NCBI RefSeq assembly: GCF_030709675.1
Contig: NZ_JAUZQD010000005.1
Location: forward strand, 248,001 to 312,000
Reading direction: 5' to 3'
DNA: 64,000 nucleotides
Source: Symbioplanes lichenis
GTDB taxonomy: Bacteria; Actinomycetota; Actinomycetes; Mycobacteriales; Micromonosporaceae
Made by a program: the position numbers and the translations under genes. Position 1 is the stretch's first letter. The number at the start of each line of letters is the position of its first letter. This document shows, one piece after another, positions 56,175-64,000 of the stretch. The notes beneath the pieces are model-generated. The model searched no databases, was not told the origin of the DNA, and saw only the letters and a list, made by a program, of their open reading frames with translations.

Positions 56175-56900
56175 GTGAATCGGCTCTGGGGCCGGGTCAG
56201 CATCCGCGCGGCATCGGTCGGCCTGCTCGTCCTGGGCGTGGTCGGCGGCGTCTACGTCGCGAAGGACCGGGAAGTCCAGCAACCGAAGCAGCAGGCGCAG
56301 CTGGTGTTCCAGGCGACTGTCGACGAGAGCTCGCTGCTCAAGGAGCGGCAGAGCCAGCACGCCGCCGACCGGGCCTACCGGAACCAGGCGGGCAGCGAGG
56401 CAGCCGTCGAGGCCGCCGCCGCGGCTGCGGCCGCCGCCGGCAAGGCGCGGGCCAGCGAGAAGAAGGTCATCGCGGCCGAGGCGGCCAAAAAGAAGGCCGA
56501 GGAGGCCAAGGCCAAGGCCGAGGCGGCGAAGAAGGAAGAGTCCTCGTCCGGGGGCAGCACGGTCGAGGTCGGCGACATCCCCGCCTCGTGCGGCGAGTTC
56601 AGCGGCAATCGCGCCACGGGCTGCGCCCTGATGCTCGACGCCGGCTTCGGGATCGACCAGTTCTCCTGCCTCAACAAGCTGTGGAACAGGGAGAGCGGCT
56701 GGGACGAGGGCGCCTCGAACCCGAGCTCCGGCGCCTACGGCATCCCTCAGGCGCTGCCCGGCAGCAAGATGGCCACGGTCGCCTCCGACTGGCGGACCAA
56801 CGCGGCGACCCAGATCAAGTGGGGCCTGGGCTACATCGAGGGCCGTTACGACAGCCCGTGCGGCGCCTGGAACCATTCCGAGAGCGTCGGCTGGTACTGA
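56175..56900 (+). CDS. Secreted transglycosylase-like cell-wall enzyme
   Basis: 241 residues from a GTG at 56175. A membrane or signal helix (AASVGLLVLGVVGGVYVA, residues 12-29) follows a basic start. A long Ala/Lys/Glu coiled coil comes next (about 65-130: KKAEEAKAKAEAAKKEE). The C-terminal domain carries NKLWNRESGWDEGASNP and SSGAYGIPQALPGSKMA, a lysozyme-like transglycosylase motif with the catalytic Glu in RESGW; Cys residues near the start and end of the domain may bridge. It probably cleaves peptidoglycan outside the cell during growth or reactivation. Controlled by a strong promoter and a structured leader. Confidence 0.88.
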   Translation: MNRLWGRVSIRAASVGLLVLGVVGGVYVAKDREVQQPKQQAQLVFQATVDESSLLKERQSQHAADRAYRNQAGSEAAVEAAAAAAAAAGKARASEKKVIAAEAAKKKAEEAKAKAEAAKKEESSSGGSTVEVGDIPASCGEFSGNRATGCALMLDAGFGIDQFSCLNKLWNRESGWDEGASNPSSGAYGIPQALPGSKMATVASDWRTNAATQIKWGLGYIEGRYDSPCGAWNHSESVGWY

Positions 56901-56917
56901 GTCTTTTCTTGCCGGGA

Positions 56918-56943
56918 GGGGTGCGTGCTTCGGCGCGTACCCC
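56918..56943 (+). terminator. Terminator after the transglycosylase gene
   Basis: GGGGTGCGTGC / GCGCGTACCCC, an 11-bp stem with two G-T pairs, closed by a TTCG tetraloop and followed by TTCTTG. Confidence 0.8.
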
Positions 56944-56976
56944 TTCTTGCGGTGTCAATAGTGGTGAAATGTCCGC

Positions 56977-57735
56977 ATGGTCCGGAAAGTCGCGCTCCTT
57001 GTCGCCGCCGTTCTGCTGACCGCCACCCCCGCCTCCGCCGCGATGCACCTGCGTGGAGTGGTCGGAGGTGACGTCGCCGGCGCCGGCCAGTTCCCCTGGA
57101 TGGTGCGCCTGTCGATGGGCTGCGGCGGCGCGCTGACCGCGCCCCGGGTAGTGCTCACGGCCGGCCACTGCGTCACCGGCACCGGCAAGGACGAGACGAT
57201 CAAGGCCGTCGCGGGCGTCACCCGCCTCGGCGACCCGCACGCCCGCACCGCCCACTCCGTCGAGGTGATCCGCGCGACCGGCTTCCGCGACGAGACCCAC
57301 GGCGACGACTGGGCGCTGGTCAAGCTCGACCACGCACTCGGGCTGCCCACGCTCGGCCTGCCTCCGGCCACCGGGCCGGCGGGCCCGCTCACCATCATCG
57401 GCTGGGGCCAGACCAGCGAACATTCCACCCGCCAGGAGAAGAGCCTGCGGTACGGGACGGTGCGCGCCGTTCCCGACCGTACGTGCGCGGCGGCGTACCG
57501 GAAGATCGACATCGCCCTCGTGCCCGCCGAGCAGCTCTGCGCCAGTGGCAAGGGCGTCGACACCTGTCAGGGTGACTCGGGTGGTCCCCTGGTCGGCCGG
57601 TCGGGCGGCGCCTGGGTGCAGGTCGGCATCGTCAGCTGGGGCCTCGGCTGCGCCCGCCGCGACTTCCCCGGCGTCTACACGCAGGTGGCGACGTTCCGTG
57701 CCGACATCTCGGCGGCCACGCGCAAGCTGAGCTGA
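56977..57735 (+). CDS. Secreted trypsin-like serine protease (S1)
   Basis: 252 residues. Signal peptide (VALLVAAVLLTATPASA), then a very short propeptide ending in Arg before VVGGDVAGAGQFP, the trypsin-type activated N-terminus. Catalytic triad: His64 in LTAGHC, Asp111 in DDWALVKL, Ser201 in CQGDSGGPLV. Asp195, six residues before the Ser, predicts cleavage after Arg/Lys. The end is GVYTQVATFRADI. It resembles secreted trypsins of streptomycetes. Self-activation at the Arg is likely. Confidence 0.94.
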   Translation: MVRKVALLVAAVLLTATPASAAMHLRGVVGGDVAGAGQFPWMVRLSMGCGGALTAPRVVLTAGHCVTGTGKDETIKAVAGVTRLGDPHARTAHSVEVIRATGFRDETHGDDWALVKLDHALGLPTLGLPPATGPAGPLTIIGWGQTSEHSTRQEKSLRYGTVRAVPDRTCAAAYRKIDIALVPAEQLCASGKGVDTCQGDSGGPLVGRSGGAWVQVGIVSWGLGCARRDFPGVYTQVATFRADISAATRKLS

Positions 57736-57787
57736 CGTTTCGCTACCTGATTTGGCGTGGGTGGCTTCCGTCGGTAACCATCGAGGC

Positions 57788-58447
57788 ATGAGCTATGCGT
57801 CGGAGGAAGCCGCCACCAAGTTCGGCAGCGAGGCGTTCTTCGCGTCCATCGGGCGCGCCTTCGTCGCCATGTGCGCCGTCGTCCCGATCCTGTTCCTCAT
57901 CGAGGCCATCGATGTCGGCCTCGGCGCCGGCCACCTCGACGTCGCCGGCGGCATCATCCCGCGCCGCGCGGACGGCCTCGACGGCATCCTCTTCAGCCCG
58001 TTCCTGCACGCCGGCTGGGACCACCTCTACGGCAACAGCGTCCCGCTCATCCTCGTCGGCACCTTCGCCCTGGCCGGCGGCACCCGCCGCTTCCTCTGGT
58101 CGACCCTGGTCATCATCCTGGTCAGCGGCATCGGCGTCTGGTTCATCGGCGACCCCGACAGCGTCGTCGTCGGCGCCAGCGGCGTCGTCTTCGGCTACCT
58201 GGGTCTGCTCTTCGCCCGCGGCTTCGTCGAGCGCAGCTGGTGGAACCTGGGCGTGGCCGCCTTCATCGGGCTGCTCTACTGGTACCAGATCTACAACATC
58301 CTGCCGACCGACCAGCCCATCTCCTGGCAGGGTCACCTCCTCGGCCTCCTCGGCGGCGTCGCCGCGGCCATCGCCTTCCGCCGCCGCCGTCCCAAGCCCA
58401 CCCCCTCCCTCTACGGCGGCGACGCCCCCACCCTCACCGACTTCTGA
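57788..58447 (+). CDS. Rhomboid family intramembrane protease
   Basis: 219 residues from the ATG at 57788. Six membrane helices. The loop FSPFLHAGWDHLYGNSVPL matches the rhomboid L1/HxxxN region, the nucleophile Ser is in VVGASGVVFGYLG, and the partner His in QGHLLGLLGG. It cleaves membrane proteins within the bilayer; substrate unknown. Confidence 0.92.
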   Translation: MSYASEEAATKFGSEAFFASIGRAFVAMCAVVPILFLIEAIDVGLGAGHLDVAGGIIPRRADGLDGILFSPFLHAGWDHLYGNSVPLILVGTFALAGGTRRFLWSTLVIILVSGIGVWFIGDPDSVVVGASGVVFGYLGLLFARGFVERSWWNLGVAAFIGLLYWYQIYNILPTDQPISWQGHLLGLLGGVAAAIAFRRRRPKPTPSLYGGDAPTLTDF

Positions 58448-58563
58448 CCGGTCGCGGACCCTGCCGGGCGCGTCATTCCCATGATGACAACTGGCCATGG
58501 AAGTGCTGGTGATGCCTCATCAACACCCATCGTCGGAGCGGTTGAACCGCCGTTCCCCAAGGC

Positions 58564-58569
58564 TACGGT
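58564..58569 (+). promoter_or_regulatory. -10 box of leaderless Uma2 gene
   Basis: TACGGT, then 6 nt and the ATG at 58576. The promoter of the frameshifted gene looks intact. Confidence 0.5.
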
Positions 58570-58575
58570 GACAGC

Positions 58576-59156
58576 ATGACCGCGGTGCCTGAGTGGATGC
58601 GACCGCCTCGCCCTGAGGGCTGGTTCGCCGACGATCTCGATCAGCTTCCCGAAGCTCCCCGGCACACCGAACTGATCGATGGAGCGCTCGTCTTCGTGCT
58701 GTCTCCGCAACGGGCTTGGCACGCCCGGCTCATCGACGGCTTGGTTTCGTCCCTCAGGCGAGAGGCGCCGGCCGGTCTGGAGGTCGAGCGGGGGAGATCA
58801 CGATCCGGCTGGACAAGCGGAACCGTCCCGAGCCCGACTTCCTGGTGACCACGATCTCCGATCCGGATCTCACCTTCCTTACGCCTGACCAGGTGTTGCT
58901 GGTCGGCGAGGTGGTGTCGCCGGAGTCCGCGCACCGCGATCGGACGGTCAAGCTGCGCAAGTACGCGGAGGCCGGCATCGCGAACTTTTGGCGTGTCGAG
59001 GAGGAGTCGGGGTTGCCGGTCGTGCACGTCTACGAGCTCGACGAGCCCACCCAGTCCTACGTGGCGACCGCCATCCACCGGCACGAGCTGCGCACCACGA
59101 GGCCGTTTCCGATCGAGCTCGATCTGGACAGCCTGGTGCCCGGTCGCCGGAGCTGA
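58576..59156 (+). pseudogene. Uma2 family nuclease-like gene, frameshifted
   Basis: The N-terminal half is read from the ATG at 58576 (LPEAPRHTELIDGALVFVLS, AWHARLIDGLVSSLRREAP) to GLEVERG. The second half continues in another frame as GEITIRLDKRNRPEPDFLV, LVGEVVSPESAHRDRTVKL, KYAEAGIANFWRVEEESG, ending at 59156. The switch falls at a run of five G at 58790-58794; one extra G would restore a normal ~193-residue Uma2 protein (PD-(D/E)xK fold, DUF820). It is either a recent inactivation, a sequencing error in a homopolymer, or a slippage site. All catalytic-region residues in the second half look intact. Confidence 0.88.
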
Positions 59157-59240
59157 ACCGGGCACGCGCTCTCTCGCCCGGCGGTCTCGGATTCCCTCGG
59201 CCGGCTGTTCGTTGGACGCGATTTCTCGCCGCTGGTTCCG

Positions 59241-60326
59241 TCAGACGTTGAAGCGGAACTCCACCACGTCGCCGTCTTTCATGATGTAGTCCTTGCCCTC
59301 CATGCGAACCTTGCCCGCGGACTTGGCGGACGACATCGAGCCGGCGGCCATGAGGTCCTCGAAGCTGACGATCTCGGCCTTGATGAAGCCGCGCTGGAAG
59401 TCGGAGTGGATGACGCCGGCCGCCTCGGGCGCGGTGGCGCCGACCGGGATGACCCAGGCGCGGGCCTCCTTGGGGCCGGCCGTCAGATAGGTCTGCAGGC
59501 CGAGGGTGTTGAAGCCGACGCGGATGAGCTGGTCGAGGCCCGGCTCGGTCTGGCCGGTCGACTCGAGCAGCTCCTTGGCCTCGTCCTCGGGCAGGTCGAT
59601 CAGCTCGGACTCGATCTTCGCGTCCATGAAGACGGCCTCGGCCGGGGCGACCAGGGCGCGCATCTCGTCGAGGAACGCGGCGTTGTTGAGCTCGGCCTCG
59701 TCGACGTTGAAGACGTAGAGGAATGGCTTGGTGGTGAGCAGGTGCAGCTCGGCGAGCTGGTCCAGGTCGATGCCGGCGGCCTGCGCGCCCGAGTAGAGCG
59801 TCGTGCCGTCGTTGAGCAGCTTGAACGCGGCCTCGGCGGCGGCGACGGCGGGCGCCCGGTCCTTCTTGAGCTTGGCTTCCTTCTGCAGGCGAGGGAGGGC
59901 CTTCTCGACCGTCTGCAGGTCGGCGAGGATGAGCTCGGTGTTGATCGTCTCGATGTCGTCGGCCGGCGCGACCTTGCTGTCCACGTGCAGGACGTTGGGG
60001 TCGGAGAACGCCCGGACGACCATGCAGATCGCCGACGCGTCGCGGATGTTCGCGAGGAAGGCGTTGCCGCGGCCCTGGCCCTTGGACGCGCCCCGCACCA
60101 GGCCGGCGATGTCGACGAACGACACCGGCGCCGGGATGATCTTCTCGCTGCCGAACATGGCGGCCAGCTGGTTGAGCCGCTCGTCGGGCAGGCCGACCAC
60201 GCCGACGTTGGGCTCGATCGTCGCGAACGGGTAGTTCGCGGCGAGCACGTCGTTCTTGGTCAGGGCGTTGAAGAGGGTGCTCTTGCCGACGTTGGGCAGG
60301 CCGACGATCCCGATGGTGAGGCTCAC
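59241..60326 (-). CDS. ychF: Redox-regulated ATPase/GTPase YchF
   Basis: 361 residues from a GTG at 60326 (VSLTIGIVGLPNVGKST), 8 nt after TAGACT. P-loop GLPNVGKST, PFATIEPNVGVVGLPDERL, FVDIAGLVRGASKGQGRGN, and a C-terminal TGS domain ending VRMEGKDYIMKDGDVVEFRF. YchF/OLA1 proteins use ATP, bind ribosomes and modulate stress responses. Highly conserved; normal length. Confidence 0.96.
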   Translation of the reverse strand: MSLTIGIVGLPNVGKSTLFNALTKNDVLAANYPFATIEPNVGVVGLPDERLNQLAAMFGSEKIIPAPVSFVDIAGLVRGASKGQGRGNAFLANIRDASAICMVVRAFSDPNVLHVDSKVAPADDIETINTELILADLQTVEKALPRLQKEAKLKKDRAPAVAAAEAAFKLLNDGTTLYSGAQAAGIDLDQLAELHLLTTKPFLYVFNVDEAELNNAAFLDEMRALVAPAEAVFMDAKIESELIDLPEDEAKELLESTGQTEPGLDQLIRVGFNTLGLQTYLTAGPKEARAWVIPVGATAPEAAGVIHSDFQRGFIKAEIVSFEDLMAAGSMSSAKSAGKVRMEGKDYIMKDGDVVEFRFNV

Positions 60327-60334
60327 GGGAGACC

Positions 60335-60340
60335 AGTCTA
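60335..60340 (-). promoter_or_regulatory. -10 box of leaderless ychF
   Basis: TAGACT on the minus strand, 8 nt before the GTG. Confidence 0.5.
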
Positions 60341-60535
60341 CGGCCGCACGCCGCCCGCCCGGAGGCCCAGGTGCGCGAACCCGGCCACCAAGCCGCTCAT
60401 GAAGCCCTACCGCCGGTGAGGCGCTGCGGTGCGGACGTCGCAGTTGCGTGGAGGCAATCGCCAAGCGGTCGCACTCAGCCTGGCCAGCGGCATGACCGCA
60501 ACTGCCGGGCAATTGCACGCGGCGCCCGCAGTTTT

Positions 60536-60660
60536 GCCGCCGCAGTTGCCGATCACGTGCCTGTCGCGGTTGTTGCCGGGCAATTGCACGCGGTGTCCCG
60601 GGTTGTGCCGCCGCAACTGCCAATCAGGTGCGCGTCGCGGTTGTTGCCGGGCAAGTGCAC
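60536..60660. repeat. 71-bp tandem repeat, nearly two copies
   Basis: Both copies begin GCCGCCGCA and end in GTTGTTGCCGGGCAA plus TTGCAC or GTGCAC. The second copy ends early. Confidence 0.8.
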
Positions 60661-60718
60661 CAAAGCGGTAGTTGCCGTGCAGGTCGGCGTGGCACCTGCT
60701 CGGTAGTTGCCGTGCCCG

Positions 60719-61504
60719 TTATGCGGGCTTTGGTGCCGTGGTGTCGGGCAACCGTGGCCCGGCGGGGTTGGGACCGGTCAGCACGCCGCCCTCGACGGGG
60801 AGGGTGTGGCCGGTGATCCACGCGGCGTCGTCGGAGCCGAGGAAGGCGACCGCCGCGGCGATGTCCTCCGGCTCGCCGACGCGGCCGAGCGGGTACATCG
60901 ACTCCAGTTCCTCCAGCACGCCCGGCTGAGAGTCCCAGTTCGGTGTCCGGACGGTGCCGGGGGCGACGACGTTGAAGCGCACACCGAGCGGCCCGTACCG
61001 GGCGGCGTAGTTCTGGGACATCGCGATCTGGCCGGCCTTCGCCGCGGCGTACTCCACGTTGCCGAAGGCGGAGATGCCGTTGACCGAGCTGATCGTGACG
61101 ACGTTGCCGCGGGTCCGCATCAGGTGCGGGATGGCGGCCTGAATGCAACGGGCGGCGCTGAGCAGCGTGAAGTCGAGCTGACGGTGCCAGTCCTCGGCCG
61201 AGGTGTCCTCCGGCATCGAGGTGACGATGCAGCCGCCCGCGTTGTTGACCACCAGATCAAGCCGCCCGAACCGCCCAACCGCCGCGCCGATCGCGGCGTC
61301 GATGTCGGCGCGTGAGGTGACATCGACCTTGACCCCGAGCGCGTGCTCAGCGCCAAGCTCGTCGGCCAGCGCCGTCACCGCGTCCTGCTGCAGGTCCGTG
61401 ACAACCACCGCGCCACCCTCGGCAGCGATCCGCCGGACAACGGCTTCCCCGATGCCCTGCGCCGCCGCCGTGACAAACGCAACCTTCCCCTCGAACCGCC
61501 GCAT
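60719..61504 (-). CDS. Short-chain dehydrogenase/reductase
   Basis: 261 residues from an ATG at 61504 behind GGGGAGGAG. Rossmann start VAFVTAAAQGIGEAV (the first Gly of TGxxxGIG is Ala), DVTSRADIDAA, LVVNNAGGCIVTSM, catalytic Ser140 in ISSVNGIS, Tyr152 and Lys156 in EYAAAKAG, and the C-terminal TGHTLPVEGGVLTG. A classical NAD(P)-dependent SDR of unknown substrate. Both flanks carry the same family of short repeats. Confidence 0.92.
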   Translation of the reverse strand: MRRFEGKVAFVTAAAQGIGEAVVRRIAAEGGAVVVTDLQQDAVTALADELGAEHALGVKVDVTSRADIDAAIGAAVGRFGRLDLVVNNAGGCIVTSMPEDTSAEDWHRQLDFTLLSAARCIQAAIPHLMRTRGNVVTISSVNGISAFGNVEYAAAKAGQIAMSQNYAARYGPLGVRFNVVAPGTVRTPNWDSQPGVLEELESMYPLGRVGEPEDIAAAVAFLGSDDAAWITGHTLPVEGGVLTGPNPAGPRLPDTTAPKPA

Positions 61505-61632
61505 CACCACTCCTCCCCATCCGTCGCCGCCAACCTCCGCAATTGTCGCGACGTCCGCTCCTGGCCGCAGAAGTGGCGCACCCCGCCGAAGCTCAGCGAC
61601 ATCGGGCGTGCTGCGACGCGCGAGCGAGTCCT

Positions 61633-61705
61633 GTTGTTGCCCGGCAAGTGCGCGTTGTTGCCCGGCAGGTGCGTGAGCGCAACTGCCAGGCAGTTGCACA
61701 CTGCG
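61633..61705. repeat. 21-bp direct repeats of the GTTGCCCGGCAA family
   Basis: GTTGTTGCCCGGCAAGTGCGC (shown without its last base elsewhere) at 61633-61653 and a near copy at 61654-61674, then a related inverted element GCAACTGCCAGGCAGTTGC up to about 61697. Same core as in the gap on the other side of the SDR gene. Confidence 0.8.
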
Positions 61706-61799
61706 GGTGCAGGGGCGCGCACCGAGCAGGAGTAGGACGGCACGGTCATGTCCGAATCCCGCCAGCCACCGGGGTGGTCGCCGGGGCAGACTCGACGGC

Positions 61800-63245
61800 A
61801 TGAAGCTGGACTTCGAGCGGTGTTACCGGGCGGTCGACAGCCGTGACCCGCGGTTCGACGGGTGGTTCTGCACGGCCGTGCGGACCACCGGCATCTACTG
61901 CCGGCCGTCCTGCCCCGCCGTCACCCCCAAGCGCGAGAACGTCGACTTCTTCCCGAGCGCCGCGGCAGCCCAGCGAGCCGGCTTCCGCGCATGCCGCCGC
62001 TGCCGCCCCGACGCCGCGCCCGGCTCACCCGAGTGGGACGTCCGGGCCGACGTCGTCGGTCGCGCCGTCCGGTTGATCGGCGACGGCGTCGTGGACCGCG
62101 AGGGCGTACCGGGCCTGGCCGCCCGGCTGGGATACACCGAGCGTCACCTCCACCGCATGCTGTCGGAGGAGCTCGGCGCCGGCCCGCTCGCGCTGGCTCG
62201 CGCCCAGCGCGCCCAGACCGCCCGCATCCTGGTGGAAACGACCTCGCTCAGCTTCGCCGAGATCGCCTTCGCGGCCGGCTTCGGCAGCGTCCGCCAATTC
62301 AACGACACGATCCAGGACGTGTACGCCCGCTCACCCACCCAGCTGCGCACCACCCGCCCCAGCCGCCTGACCGAGGCCGGCACGATCACGGTCCGGCTCG
62401 CATACCGGGCGCCCCTGCACGCGGAAGCGCTGCTCGGCTTCTTGCGGGCGCGCTCGCTGCCCGGCACCGAGGACGTGGACGCCACGACGTTCAGCAAGGC
62501 GCTGCAACTGCCGCACGCCACCGGCATCGTCGCGCTGACCCCGGCCGAGCGGTTCGTTTCCGCGACACTGCGGCTGGAGGACGTACGAGATCTGGCGCCC
62601 GCGGTGGCCCGTTGCCGGCGGCTGCTCGACCTGGACGCGGACCCGGTCGCCGTCGACGACACGCTGGCCGCGGATCCCGCGCTGACAGCGCTTGTCCGGT
62701 CCGAGCCCGGTGTCCGGGTGCCCCGCGCGACCGACGGCTTCGAACTCGCCGTCCGCGCAGTGGTCGGCCAGCAGGTCTCGGTCGCCGGCGCGCGCACCAC
62801 TTTGCGCCGCCTGCTCCGAGCCGTGCCCCCGGCACCTGACGCCGAGCCGTCGCCCGAAGGCGAACCGCTCCGCCCCTTCCCCCAGGCCGCCGTCGTCGCG
62901 AACCTGCCCGACGCGGCATTCCGCATGCCGGCCGCCCGCCGCGCGAGCCTGCGTGCACTTGCCGAGGCAGTAGCCGACGGCAAGCTCTCCCTCGACCCGG
63001 GCGCCGACCGTGACGAGGCCGTCGCGCACTTGCAAGGCCTGCCCGGCATCGGCTCCTGGACGGCCGGATACATCGCGATGCGCGCGATCGGCGACCCGGA
63101 CGTCTTCCTGCCCACCGATCTCGCAGCCCGGCGCGGCGCCCGCGCGCTCGGCCTGCCCGACTCACCCGCCGCGCTCGGCTCCCGAGCGGCAGCCTGGCGG
63201 CCCTGGCGCTCGTACGCCCTGATGCGACTCTGGAGGTCAGCATGA
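61800..63245 (+). CDS. AdaA-AlkA fusion: methylphosphotriester sensor and 3-methyladenine glycosylase
   Basis: 481 residues from the ATG at 61800. The Ada zinc domain has Cys34 and Cys38 in GIYCRPSCP and Cys65/Cys68 in FRACRRCRP; Cys34 is the expected methyl acceptor. An AraC-type DNA-binding domain follows (LGYTERHLHRMLSEELG, LSFAEIAFAAGFGSVRQFND). The C-terminal AlkA half has the helix-hairpin-helix GLPGIGSWTAGYIAMRA and the catalytic Asp region FLPTDLAARRG. It senses methylated DNA, induces repair genes and removes alkylated bases. Coupled to ogt by a 4-nt overlap. Confidence 0.95.
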   Translation: MKLDFERCYRAVDSRDPRFDGWFCTAVRTTGIYCRPSCPAVTPKRENVDFFPSAAAAQRAGFRACRRCRPDAAPGSPEWDVRADVVGRAVRLIGDGVVDREGVPGLAARLGYTERHLHRMLSEELGAGPLALARAQRAQTARILVETTSLSFAEIAFAAGFGSVRQFNDTIQDVYARSPTQLRTTRPSRLTEAGTITVRLAYRAPLHAEALLGFLRARSLPGTEDVDATTFSKALQLPHATGIVALTPAERFVSATLRLEDVRDLAPAVARCRRLLDLDADPVAVDDTLAADPALTALVRSEPGVRVPRATDGFELAVRAVVGQQVSVAGARTTLRRLLRAVPPAPDAEPSPEGEPLRPFPQAAVVANLPDAAFRMPAARRASLRALAEAVADGKLSLDPGADRDEAVAHLQGLPGIGSWTAGYIAMRAIGDPDVFLPTDLAARRGARALGLPDSPAALGSRAAAWRPWRSYALMRLWRSA

Positions 63246-63736
63246 TCCGCAGCACCACGCTGGACACCCCGGCCGGCCCTTTCACCTATCTGACCAGCGA
63301 CGCGGGCGCAGTCCGGGCAGCCGGCTTCACGACGTCGGCGGATGCTCTGCTGCCGCTCGTGCACCCGAGCCTGCGAGACGAGGTCCGGCCCGCAACCGCA
63401 CCGGGCCCGGCGGGCGAGGCGGTACGCGCATATCTGACAGGCGACCTCACGGCCCTCGACAGTGTCGTGGTCGAGCAGCACACCACCGGCCCCTTCACCG
63501 AGTACGCGTGGCGGGTCATGCGCGACATCAAGCCCGGCGCGCCGGTGACTTATCGGGGCTTCGCCGAGCTGGCCGGACGGCCGGCGGCGATCCGGGCCGC
63601 CGCCGCCGCGTGTGCCCGCAACGCCGTGGCGCTCTTCGTCCCGTGCCACCGGGTCCTCGGCACCGACGGCACCCTGCGGGGCTACCGGTGGGGGCTCGGG
63701 GTCAAGACGTGGCTCCTCGATCACGAACGCGCCTGA
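63242..63736 (+). CDS. ogt: Methylated-DNA--protein-cysteine methyltransferase
   Basis: 164 residues. The suicide Cys is Cys135 in LFVPCHRVLG, with the arginine-finger helix region FAELAGRPAAIRAAAAACA and a C-terminal GYRWGLGVKTWLLDHE. It directly repairs O6-alkylguanine. The ATGA overlap with the AdaA-AlkA gene makes a two-gene alkylation repair operon. Confidence 0.95.
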   Translation: MIRSTTLDTPAGPFTYLTSDAGAVRAAGFTTSADALLPLVHPSLRDEVRPATAPGPAGEAVRAYLTGDLTALDSVVVEQHTTGPFTEYAWRVMRDIKPGAPVTYRGFAELAGRPAAIRAAAAACARNAVALFVPCHRVLGTDGTLRGYRWGLGVKTWLLDHERA

Positions 63737-63766
63737 AAGTTCCTGGCACCGGGCCGTGCGGGGCTC

Positions 63767-63772
63767 TAATGT
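63767..63772 (+). promoter_or_regulatory. -10 box of leaderless valS
   Basis: TAATGT, then 6 nt and the ATG at 63779. No T-box leader is seen. Confidence 0.5.
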
Positions 63773-63778
63773 CGCGGG

Positions 63779-64000
63779 ATGACCGACACGGAGAAGTTCG
63801 CGCGCGGTCTCCCCGAGCGGCCGTCCCTGGACGGGCTCGAGGAGAAGTGGTCGCGCCACTGGCAGGAGGAAGGAACGTATGCGTTCGACCGCTCGAAGGA
63901 GCGCGCGGACGTGTACGCGATCGACACGCCTCCGCCGACCGTATCGGGCGAGCTGCACATGGGGCACGTCTTCTCGTACACCCACACCGACACGGTCGCG
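63779..64000 (+). CDS. valS: Valyl-tRNA synthetase, N-terminal part, runs off right edge
   Basis: 74 residues from the ATG at 63779. LDGLEEKWSRHWQEEGTYAF and TPPPTVSGELHMGHVFSYTH, with HMGH as the HIGH-type ATP motif, are typical of class I ValS in actinobacteria, including the following HTDTVA. It charges tRNA-Val. The rest lies beyond the window. Confidence 0.9.
   Translation, partial: MTDTEKFARGLPERPSLDGLEEKWSRHWQEEGTYAFDRSKERADVYAIDTPPPTVSGELHMGHVFSYTHTDTVA

Larger units (their letters stand above)
60327..60718. other. 392-bp gap with repeated GTTGCCGGGCAA-type elements
   Basis: No gene is supported. Elements with the core TTGCCGGGCAA and a following TTGCAC or GTGCAC occur near 60498-60517, 60569-60588 and 60640-60660. 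The last two belong to a 71-bp tandem repeat (60536-60606 and 60607-60660). Related units lie on the far side of the SDR gene. Confidence 0.75.

Overview
The window is very GC-rich, with strong G/C bias at third codon positions, many GTG starts and dense genes on both strands. Gene content (paired membrane Ser/Thr kinases, acyl-CoA carboxylase with an epsilon subunit, GTP-type PEP carboxykinase, SCO6745-family protein, GPP34 protein, DUF4349 lipoprotein) points to a filamentous actinomycete. Micromonosporaceae, Actinoplanes-like, is my best guess, but this is inferred from gene families and not from a marker gene. Many genes start directly at a TANNNT box followed by 6-8 nt and the ATG/GTG, the actinobacterial leaderless arrangement; I used this to choose many starts.

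Layout. 1-11 kb: edge of an IS110-like DEDD-domain gene, an acidic hypothetical protein, a deoC operon with an aldehyde dehydrogenase and a catalytically dead ALDH partner, upp, a Nudix hydrolase, a giant GT2/CDP-glycerol-phosphotransferase fusion with a GT-D glycosyltransferase, and a GPP34 protein. 11-25 kb: phosphohexomutase, membrane Ser/Thr kinase, B12-type acyl-CoA mutase large subunit, M20 amidohydrolase, DUF4349 lipoprotein, MBL hydrolase, coiled-coil protein, SCO6745-family protein, double GNAT, gamma-glutamylcyclotransferase, LpdA-type flavoprotein. 25-31 kb: DedA protein, TetR regulator, biotin carboxylase/BCCP (accA type), DrrAB-type ABC exporter. 31-44 kb: a 1498-residue Ser/Thr kinase, accE (epsilon), two type-VII-secretion-like proteins, Maf, M50-like peptidase, accD/pccB, a Pro/Arg-rich membrane protein, birA. 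44-53 kb: PH-domain protein, two GtrA proteins, ECF sigma factor with zinc finger, GTP-PEPCK, a membrane protein/geranylgeranyl-reductase-like/short Z-prenyl synthase cluster, EamA exporter and LysR regulator. 53-64 kb: otsB, PIN-PhoH protein, a transglycosylase-like cell-wall enzyme behind a structured leader, trypsin-like protease, rhomboid, a frameshifted Uma2 gene, ychF, SDR, AdaA-AlkA and Ogt alkylation repair, and the start of valS.

Functional links. accA, accE, accD and birA together supply a biotin-dependent acyl-CoA carboxylase; its likely product (methylmalonyl-CoA) is the substrate class of the B12 mutase encoded at 15 kb. deoC, ALDH, upp and the phosphohexomutase form a nucleoside/deoxysugar salvage block. 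From recalled gene order, much of 5-45 kb parallels the M. tuberculosis Rv3309c-Rv3277 region (upp, pmmB, amiB1, lpdA, accA3, maf, accE5, accD5, birA, PH protein, GtrA), but is opened up here by kinases, an ABC exporter and a type-VII-like pair.

The least explained parts are: a structured, terminator-containing 5' leader before the transglycosylase gene; two perfect DnaA boxes in direct repeat before the orphan type-VII-like pair; a LacI/CebR-type palindrome between the sigma factor and pckG; an orphan terminator hairpin in a 600-bp gap; a 62-bp duplication that gave one gene the antisense of its neighbour's end; and short tandem repeats scattered through genes and gaps. No CRISPR array, tRNA, rRNA or intact mobile element was seen.
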